Origin: an uncultured Eubacteriales bacterium | Lineage (GTDB): Bacteria; Bacillota; Clostridia; Oscillospirales; Oscillospiraceae | Length of the DNA: 19,153 bases | Assembly: GCA_900548795.1 (NCBI GenBank) | Contig: URLT01000031.1 | Coordinates: 1 to 19,153, forward strand | Direction: 5' to 3' | In this document: piece after piece, positions 14,210 through 19,153 of the stretch | Layout of the letters: each line of letters opens with the position of its first letter | How positions within the stretch are numbered: the stretch's first letter is position 1 | Notes under the pieces: model-generated | Database searches by the model: none | What the model was told of the DNA's origin: nothing | Seen by the model: the letters and a program-made list of their open reading frames with translations, nothing else | Program-made: the position numbers and the translations under genes

Positions 14210-15088
14210 ATGGTCAACAGCATGACAGGATACGGCCGTGCCGTTCAGACTCTGCGCGGGCGTGAGATCACGGCCGAAATCCGTTCGGTCAACAACCGCT
14301 TTCTCGACTGCGGCGTCAAGCTGCCGCGGGCATTCTCCTATGCAGAGGATGCCGTCAAGCAAAGGGTCAAGCAGTCCGTCAGCCGCGGCAAGGTGGACGT
14401 GTTCGTCACCGTGGTCGCCGCTGCCGATGAGCAGATCAGCGTCCGGCTGAATCGGCCGGTCCTTGAGGGCTATTTGAACGCGCTGCGGACGGTCGCGGCG
14501 GACTACGGCGTCCGGGACGAGCTTTCCGCCGTGGATCTTGCGCGGATGCCGGATGTCTTCACGGTCGAAAAGCCCGCCGAGGACGAGGAGCAGAACACGC
14601 AGGACATCCTGACGGTTGTCTCTGCCGCGCTTGCTTCCTTTTCGGCCATGCGCGCCACTGAGGGCGCGGCGCTTGCCGCCGACCTTCGAGCGAATGCGGC
14701 GCAGATCTTGGAATATGTTGCGCGCGTCGAGCAGCGCAGCCCCGTGACCGTGCAGGAATACCGCGCACGGCTCGAAAACCGGATGCGCGAGGTGCTCTCC
14801 GGCACGACCATCGACGAGGCGCGCATTCTGACCGAGGCGGCGATCTTCGCCGATAAGGTCGCCGTGGACGAGGAGACTGTGCGGCTGCGCAGCCATCTGA
14901 GCCAGCTCGAGACGCTCCTCTCCGGCGGCGGGGCGATCGGGCGCAAGCTCGATTTCCTGATGCAGGAGATGAACCGCGAGGCCAACACGATCGGCTCTAA
15001 GGGCAACGATCTGGAGCAGGCGCGGAACGTTGTTGAGATCAAGGCACTGCTCGAAAAGATCCGCGAGCAGGTGCAGAACATCGAGTGA
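14210..15088 (+). CDS. yicC: YicC/YloC family endoribonuclease
   Basis: A 292-residue protein of the YicC family (YloC in Bacillus); the E. coli member has been reported as an endoribonuclease. The start MVNSMTGYGRA and the following EIRSVNNRFLDCGVKLPR are diagnostic of the N-terminal domain. The C-terminal DUF1732 region is highly typical (GRKLDFLMQEMNREANTIGS, then the helix with NVVEIKALLEKIREQVQNIE). AGAAGGAA precedes the ATG by about 7 nt. It follows the J-domain gene by 24 bp and precedes remA by 4 bp. From here on the gene order matches the Bacillus yloC-remA-gmk-rpoZ block. Confidence 0.95.
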   Translation: MVNSMTGYGRAVQTLRGREITAEIRSVNNRFLDCGVKLPRAFSYAEDAVKQRVKQSVSRGKVDVFVTVVAAADEQISVRLNRPVLEGYLNALRTVAADYGVRDELSAVDLARMPDVFTVEKPAEDEEQNTQDILTVVSAALASFSAMRATEGAALAADLRANAAQILEYVARVEQRSPVTVQEYRARLENRMREVLSGTTIDEARILTEAAIFADKVAVDEETVRLRSHLSQLETLLSGGGAIGRKLDFLMQEMNREANTIGSKGNDLEQARNVVEIKALLEKIREQVQNIE

Positions 15089-15092
15089 CGCC

Positions 15093-15362
15093 ATGAAGCT
15101 CGTGAACATCGGCTTTGGGAATTTGGTCTCCGCGCAGCGGCTGCTGACGGTCGTCAGCCCGGATTCCGCGCCCGTCAAGCGCCTGATCCAAGAGGCAAAG
15201 GAGCGCGCCATGCTCATTGACGCCAGCTTCGGGCGCAAAACGCGCTCTGTGCTGGTCATGGACACTGACCACGTTATTTTATCAGCGATCCCGCCGGAGA
15301 CCGTTGCAAAACGGCTCAACGAAAAGGACGGCGGCATCGATCAGGAGGAAGAAGAGAATTGA
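15093..15362 (+). CDS. remA: RemA family DNA-binding regulator (DUF370)
   Basis: A small 89-residue protein of the RemA/YlzA family, which in Bacillus subtilis binds DNA and activates biofilm matrix and osmoprotection genes. The conserved core is visible: MKLVNIGFGNLVSAQRLLTVVSPDSAPVKR in order, then the AKERAMLIDASFGRKTRSVLVMD region and DHVILSAIPPETVAKR. The acidic tail (QEEEE) carries the ribosome site of gmk in its DNA. The ATG is 4 bp after the yicC stop. In organisms without biofilm matrix operons the targets are unknown, so the regulatory role here is inferred from the family. Confidence 0.93.
   Translation: MKLVNIGFGNLVSAQRLLTVVSPDSAPVKRLIQEAKERAMLIDASFGRKTRSVLVMDTDHVILSAIPPETVAKRLNEKDGGIDQEEEEN
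15343..15348 (+). promoter_or_regulatory. Ribosome binding site supporting the TTG start of gmk
   Basis: A perfect AGGAGG inside the 3' end of remA lies 10 nt before TTG at 15359. No ATG lies at a suitable distance, so this site decides the start. Confidence 0.8.
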
Positions 15363-15946
15363 AGCAGGGAAGGATCATCGTGATTTCCGGCCCGTCCGGC
15401 GTCGGAAAGGGAACGATCGTCAGGGAGCTGCTGCGGCGTGAGCCGACGCTGCGCCTGTCCGTCTCGGCCACGACGCGCGCCATGCGCCCCGGAGAGGTCG
15501 ACGGAAAGCATTATTTCTTTGTCACTCACGAAAAATTTGAACAAATGATCGAAAACGGCGAGCTGCTCGAGCACGCGTCCTATGCAGGAAATTACTACGG
15601 CACGCCGCTCGGGCCGGTCGAGGAGGCGCTGGAGAACGGCGTTTCCGTCGTGCTCGAGATCGACGTTCACGGCGGCCTTCAGGTGATGGAGCACCGGCCG
15701 GACGCCATTTCGGTCTTCATTGCTCCGCCGTCGTACAAGGAGCTGCGCCGCCGCCTGACCGGGCGCGGCGACACTGCGCCGGAGGTGGCCGAGCGCCGCC
15801 TGAAGATCGCGGTCGATGAATGCCGGGTCGCCCCCAAATATCGTTATACCATTGTAAATGATACCGTTGAGCAGGCTGCCGCGCGGATTCAAGCCATTTT
15901 GACGGCCGAGCGCTGCCGCTCTGCGTATTGTCCGATTGAACTGTAA
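15359..15946 (+). CDS. gmk: Guanylate kinase (TTG start)
   Basis: Phosphorylates GMP to GDP with ATP, the essential step in guanine nucleotide recycling. The 195 residues include the P-loop GPSGVGKGT (11-19, K17), the GMP-binding segment SVSATTRAMRPGEVDGKHYF, the lid LLEHASYAGNYYGTP, and FIAPPSYKELRRRLTGRG. The reading frame starts at TTG, overlapping the remA stop as TTGA. Translation from here gives MKQGRIIVISGPSG, matching the family N-terminus, and AGGAGG is well placed. A GTG within the first strand would truncate the P-loop strand and is rejected. Confidence 0.96.
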   Translation: MKQGRIIVISGPSGVGKGTIVRELLRREPTLRLSVSATTRAMRPGEVDGKHYFFVTHEKFEQMIENGELLEHASYAGNYYGTPLGPVEEALENGVSVVLEIDVHGGLQVMEHRPDAISVFIAPPSYKELRRRLTGRGDTAPEVAERRLKIAVDECRVAPKYRYTIVNDTVEQAAARIQAILTAERCRSAYCPIEL

Positions 15947-15959
15947 GGAGGAACTTATT

Positions 15960-16154
15960 ATGCTTTATCCCGCTATGTCCGAGCTGCTCAAGCATATTGA
16001 CAGCCGCTATCTGATGGTCAACGTCGTCGCGCGCCGCGCCCGACAGATCTCCATCGAGTCCGAGACGTTCCATATTCCGCTTTCGGACAAGCCCGTGACG
16101 CTCGCCATTCGCGAGGTCGCCGAGGGCAAGCTTGCCGCAACGATCAACGACTGA
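15960..16154 (+). CDS. rpoZ: RNA polymerase omega subunit
   Basis: A 64-residue omega subunit that helps assemble RNA polymerase by binding the beta-prime chain. MLYPAMSELLKHIDSRYLMVNVVARRARQI in order is the typical omega N-terminal helix pair, where the R-Y-x-x-V-x-x-x-A-x-R-A-R-Q pattern is conserved. The C-terminus VTLAIREVAEGKL is also typical. AAGGAGG lies 8 nt before the ATG at 15960. An upstream in-frame TTG inside gmk is not needed. It follows gmk by 13 bp. The next gene in Bacillus would be coaBC; here a 137-bp gap leads to priA. Confidence 0.95.
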   Translation: MLYPAMSELLKHIDSRYLMVNVVARRARQISIESETFHIPLSDKPVTLAIREVAEGKLAATIND

Positions 16155-16291
16155 CATATTTCCCACTACTAACCAAGAAGATCCATGTGCTGCACCGTCT
16201 TATGCAGAATTTGCCGCGCCAACGGTGCGACAAAATGCATGAAGACTTTCAGCAAATTTCAGTATGAGTTTCTGCCGCTAGGAGGGCTGCT
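16155..16291. other. Gap between rpoZ and priA (no clear gene)
   Basis: The only sizeable gap inside the right-hand gene string. It contains an inverted repeat (16192-16198 with 16222-16228) and a short direct repeat of TTTCAG. A cysteine-rich frame begins at ATG 16185 (MCCTVLCRICRANG) but runs on out of frame into priA and has no good ribosome site, so it is not called as a gene. No coaBC remnant could be recognised. AGGAGGG at 16280-16286 is the priA ribosome site. Confidence 0.6.
16192..16228. repeat. 7-bp inverted repeat in the rpoZ-priA gap
   Basis: GCACCGT (16192-16198) is complementary to ACGGTGC (16222-16228), with a 23-nt loop that itself holds GCA-GAATT-TGC. In RNA this could form a stem upstream of priA. 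There is no following T-run, so it is not an intrinsic terminator. Confidence 0.4.
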
Positions 16292-18733
16292 ATGGTCGCA
16301 AAAATTGCCGTTTCGGCCGCAATTTATGCCATTGACAAGCCCTATGACTATCGCGTTCCGCCTACGCTTCGGGTCGAGCCGGGGCAGCGCGTGCTTGTCC
16401 CCTTTGGGCAGGCCAACAAGCGTACGGAGGGCGTCGTGCTCTCCGTCGAAGAGGGCGCGGAGGAGGGGCTGAAGCCCGTCCTGCTCGTGCTCGATGCCGA
16501 GCCGCTGCTCGACGCGCGTATGCTGCGAACGGCGGCCTTTCTGCGCGAGCGGTATTTTTGCACCTTCTATGACGCGGTCAAGGCCATTCTCCCGGCGGGC
16601 GTTTGGTTTCGCGAGCAGGCGACCTACCGCATCGCGCAGCCTGACTGGCAGGGGCAGATCCACCGGAAGCCCGGCGCCGTCGCCGTGATGCAGGCGATCG
16701 CCGATCGGGGCGGCGCGGCGCAGCTCGAGGATCTGCGCCGGCAATTTACGCCCGAGGCGCTTGAGGACGCTCTGCGATACCTGCTGAGAAAAAAGCTCCT
16801 CTCCGAGGAAACAAACCAAAAGCGACGCGTTTCGGACAAAACCGAGCGCATCGTCGCGCTTGCGGTCTCCGCCGAGGAGGCGCAGCGCTATATTCTGGCG
16901 CACCGCCGCTCCGCACCGCTGCAAGCAGCCGTTTTGGAGCTGATGACGACCGTCGGCGCCTGCTCCGGCAAGGACGTGTGTTACTTCACCGGCGCGACGA
17001 ATGCTGTTTTGAACCGTCTGCAGCGGCTCGGCTATGTTGAGCTGCACGAGCAGGAGCTGTTCCGCGTCCGCGAGACCGAGCCAGCCAAGCTCGACGGGCC
17101 GCTTGTGCTCAACGAGGAGCAGCAGCGCGCCTACGAGGGTCTGGCAACCCGTCTGGCGACCGGGACGTTTGGCGTTTCGCTGCTCTACGGCGTGACCGGA
17201 AGCGGCAAGACGTCGGTTTATATCAGGCTGATCTATGACTGCCTGCGCGCCGGGCGCTCTGCCTTGCTGCTTGTGCCGGAGATCGCGCTGACGCCACAGC
17301 TATTGTCGCTGTTTGCCGCGCATTTCGGCAAAAAAACCGCGGTGATGCACAGCGGACTGCGCATCACTGAGCGCTATGACACATGGAAGCGCATCCGCTC
17401 CGGCGAGGCGACGGTCGTGTTGGGTACCCGCTCTGCGGTTTTTGCGCCGTTGGTGCGCCCCGGGCTTTTGATCCTCGACGAGGAGCAGGAGCATACCTTC
17501 AAATCCGAAAACTCTCCCCGCTATCATGCCCGCGAGGTCGCGATCTTCCGTGCGTCGCAGGTCGGCGCGCAGGTCGTGCTCGGCTCTGCAACGCCGTCCG
17601 TCGAGACGATGTACCGGGCAAAAACGGGTGTTTATCAACTATACACGCTGAAAAACCGGTTCAACCGGCAGAGTCTGCCCCCGGTTTCCGTCATCGACAT
17701 GAAGCAGGAGCTGAAGGCCGGAAACCCCACGGCCATCAGCGAGCCGCTGCTGTCGGGTCTTCGACAGAACCTGCTTGAAGGTCGGCAGTCGATCCTGTTT
17801 CTCAACCGTCGCGGGACGAGCCGAATGCTTGCCTGCGTGGAATGCGGCTATGTTCCGGTCTGCCCGGCCTGCACCGTCAATTTGACCTATCATCAGGCGA
17901 ACGGACGGCTCATGTGCCATTACTGCGGCCACAGCGAACCGCTGCCCGGGCGCTGCCCTGTCTGCGGCGGCCATTTGAAGCAGCTTGGCTTCGGCACACA
18001 GCGGGTGCAGGAGCAGCTCGCGGAGCTTTTGCCCGAGGCGCAGGTGCTGCGCATGGACGCCGACACGGTTTCGGCTTCACACCCGCATGAGGAGCTGCTG
18101 CGGCGCTTCCGCGAGGAAAAGATCCCCATTCTGCTTGGCACACAGATGGTCACGAAGGGGCTGAACTTTGAAAACGTCACGCTCGTCGGCGTGCTGGATG
18201 CCGATATGTCGCTTTATGTCGGCTCCTACCGCGCCGCCGAGACGACGTTCAGCACGGTCACGCAGGTGATCGGACGCGCCGGTCGCGGCAAGATCAGCGG
18301 GCGCGCTATGATCCAAACCATGACGCCCAAGAATCAGGTGATCGAGCTGGCTGCCAGGCAGGATTATGACGCTTTTTACGAGGCGGAGCTGCCCATGCGC
18401 GAGCTGCGCGGCTGTCCGCCGTTTCGCGACCTGATCTGTCTGACCTTTCAGGGCAGACAGGAGGAGCTTGTGCTCGCTGCGGCGAAGCGTTTTCGAGACG
18501 CACTGGCTGCGCGCCTCTCCCTTCCGGAAAACAGCGGCGAAACGGTCGTTTTGCTCGGCCCTGCGCCGGCGCAGGTCGCGCGGATCAATTGGAACTTCCG
18601 CTGCCGCCTGACCCTGAGCTGCAAAAACACGCGCTCGCTGAGGCTGCTGCTGAGCCGCCTCATGCAGGGCTTTTCAAAGGATAAATGTAACCGGGGCGTC
18701 TGCGTTTATGCCGACGTCAACGGCAACGAATAG
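16292..18733 (+). CDS. priA: Primosomal protein N' (replication restart helicase PriA)
   Basis: Recognises stalled forks and reloads the replicative helicase. The 813 residues begin with the DNA-binding domain (about 1-105: AIDKPYDYRVP, GQRVLVPFG, EGVVLS), followed by a winged-helix segment. The SF2 helicase core follows: Walker A GVTGSGKT at 300-307 (K306), Walker B LDEEQEHTFKSE (D396-Q399), and motif III GSATPS. DEEQ replaces the E. coli DEEH. The zinc-binding insert has eight cysteines in four CxxC pairs: C515/C518, C524/C527, C542/C545 and C555/C558. Motifs V and VI are visible as GTQMVTKGLNFENVTLVGV and QVIGRAGRG. AGGAGGG is 5 nt before the ATG. def follows after 11 bp, the normal priA-def pair. 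Confidence 0.97.
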   Translation: MVAKIAVSAAIYAIDKPYDYRVPPTLRVEPGQRVLVPFGQANKRTEGVVLSVEEGAEEGLKPVLLVLDAEPLLDARMLRTAAFLRERYFCTFYDAVKAILPAGVWFREQATYRIAQPDWQGQIHRKPGAVAVMQAIADRGGAAQLEDLRRQFTPEALEDALRYLLRKKLLSEETNQKRRVSDKTERIVALAVSAEEAQRYILAHRRSAPLQAAVLELMTTVGACSGKDVCYFTGATNAVLNRLQRLGYVELHEQELFRVRETEPAKLDGPLVLNEEQQRAYEGLATRLATGTFGVSLLYGVTGSGKTSVYIRLIYDCLRAGRSALLLVPEIALTPQLLSLFAAHFGKKTAVMHSGLRITERYDTWKRIRSGEATVVLGTRSAVFAPLVRPGLLILDEEQEHTFKSENSPRYHAREVAIFRASQVGAQVVLGSATPSVETMYRAKTGVYQLYTLKNRFNRQSLPPVSVIDMKQELKAGNPTAISEPLLSGLRQNLLEGRQSILFLNRRGTSRMLACVECGYVPVCPACTVNLTYHQANGRLMCHYCGHSEPLPGRCPVCGGHLKQLGFGTQRVQEQLAELLPEAQVLRMDADTVSASHPHEELLRRFREEKIPILLGTQMVTKGLNFENVTLVGVLDADMSLYVGSYRAAETTFSTVTQVIGRAGRGKISGRAMIQTMTPKNQVIELAARQDYDAFYEAELPMRELRGCPPFRDLICLTFQGRQEELVLAAAKRFRDALAARLSLPENSGETVVLLGPAPAQVARINWNFRCRLTLSCKNTRSLRLLLSRLMQGFSKDKCNRGVCVYADVNGNE

Positions 18734-18744
18734 GAGCATATAAC

Positions 18745-19153
18745 ATGGCATTAAGAAAAATTTTCACGGTCGAGGATCCTGTGCTGCATAAGGTCTGCCG
18801 GCCGGTGACCAAGCTGGATCAGCGTCTGTTCGATCTGCTTGACGATATGAAGCAGACGCTTGTCGACGCGAACGGCGTTGGCCTCGCCGCGCCGCAGGTC
18901 GGCATTCTCCGGCGCGTCGTCCTGGTCGACACCGGCGAGGACATTGTCGAGCTCATCAACCCGCAGATCGTCGAAACCTCCGGCGAGGAGGAGGACGTGG
19001 AGGGCTGCCTGAGCGTTCCGGGCGAATACTGGATGGTCAAGCGCCCAAGCTTTGCGCGGGTTCGCGCGATCGACCGCGACGGCAACGAGTTTGAGCTGTC
19101 CGGCGAGGGGCTGACCGCCCGCTGCATCTGCCACGAGTGCGACCACCTCGACG
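18745..19153 (+). CDS. def: Peptide deformylase, N-terminal part (cut by window end)
   Basis: Removes the formyl group from the initiator methionine of new proteins. The frame is open to the right edge: 136 residues are visible of the usual 150-165. All three family motifs are present: GVGLAAPQVG at 44-53, EGCLSVPG at 86-93 with metal ligand C88, and CHECDHLD with H130, catalytic E131 and H134. The GGAG before the ATG overlaps the priA stop. A cysteine (C129) replaces the Gln found just before the HExxH motif in E. coli. fmt would be expected just beyond the window. Confidence 0.96.
   Translation, partial: MALRKIFTVEDPVLHKVCRPVTKLDQRLFDLLDDMKQTLVDANGVGLAAPQVGILRRVVLVDTGEDIVELINPQIVETSGEEEDVEGCLSVPGEYWMVKRPSFARVRAIDRDGNEFELSGEGLTARCICHECDHLD

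Noticed and set aside
16185..16472. Cys-rich frame (MCCTVLCRICRANG) before and into priA
   Set aside because: Overlaps priA by 181 bp in another frame, has no good ribosome site, and becomes an arginine-rich shadow of priA.
17471..17485. DEEQ in PriA as a defective Walker B
   Set aside because: Both acidic residues are kept and all other helicase motifs are intact; I believe the Q form is common in clostridial PriA.

Overview
The window is a GC-rich, densely packed chromosomal segment from an endospore-forming Firmicute. Three things point to the class Clostridia: a SpoIIE-type sporulation phosphatase, a CdaA/CdaR pair, and the yicC-remA-gmk-rpoZ-priA-def order known from Bacillus and Clostridia. 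High GC, together with DUF3343, DUF5685 and a J-domain protein with a Cys-rich tail, suggests an Oscillospirales (Oscillospiraceae-like) gut-type organism. That placement is inference from recall, not from a search. Nineteen protein genes are supported, the first and last cut by the window edges. I see no rRNA, tRNA, CRISPR array, transposase or phage gene.

Layout. (1) 1-5801, plus strand: cysE (3' end), cysS, polA, rimI, tsaD, tightly spaced or overlapping, so probably one operon joining cysteine synthesis and charging, DNA repair polymerase, and two late steps of translation-factor and tRNA modification. (2) 5817-7751, minus strand: spoIIE, convergent with tsaD, with only 15 bp between them. 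(3) 7854-8459, plus: a lone CYTH/triphosphate tunnel enzyme. (4) 8461-8766: a 306-bp AT-rich intergenic island with two terminator-like hairpins whose U-tracts lie on the minus strand. (5) 8767-10118, plus: DUF3343 and a class V cysteine desulfurase-like enzyme overlapping by ATGA, a likely sulfur/selenium-handling pair. (6) 10203 to the end, plus: a long gene string behind a good sigma-A-type promoter: cdaA, cdaR, an RseC-like membrane protein, DUF5685, a J-domain/TPR protein, yicC, remA, gmk (TTG start), rpoZ, priA and def (cut).

How the genes work together. The right half carries c-di-AMP synthesis and its regulator, then three Cys-motif proteins of unclear function, then the conserved RNA/nucleotide/replication-restart block (YicC RNase, RemA regulator, guanylate kinase, RNA polymerase omega, PriA helicase, peptide deformylase). 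Compared with the Bacillus order, coaBC is missing between rpoZ and priA (a 137-bp gap remains) and glmM does not follow cdaR. Most of the window is ordinary housekeeping content. The parts most worth a second look are the DUF5685 / J-domain / RseC-like trio, the DUF3343-desulfurase pair, and the AT-rich island with minus-facing terminators.
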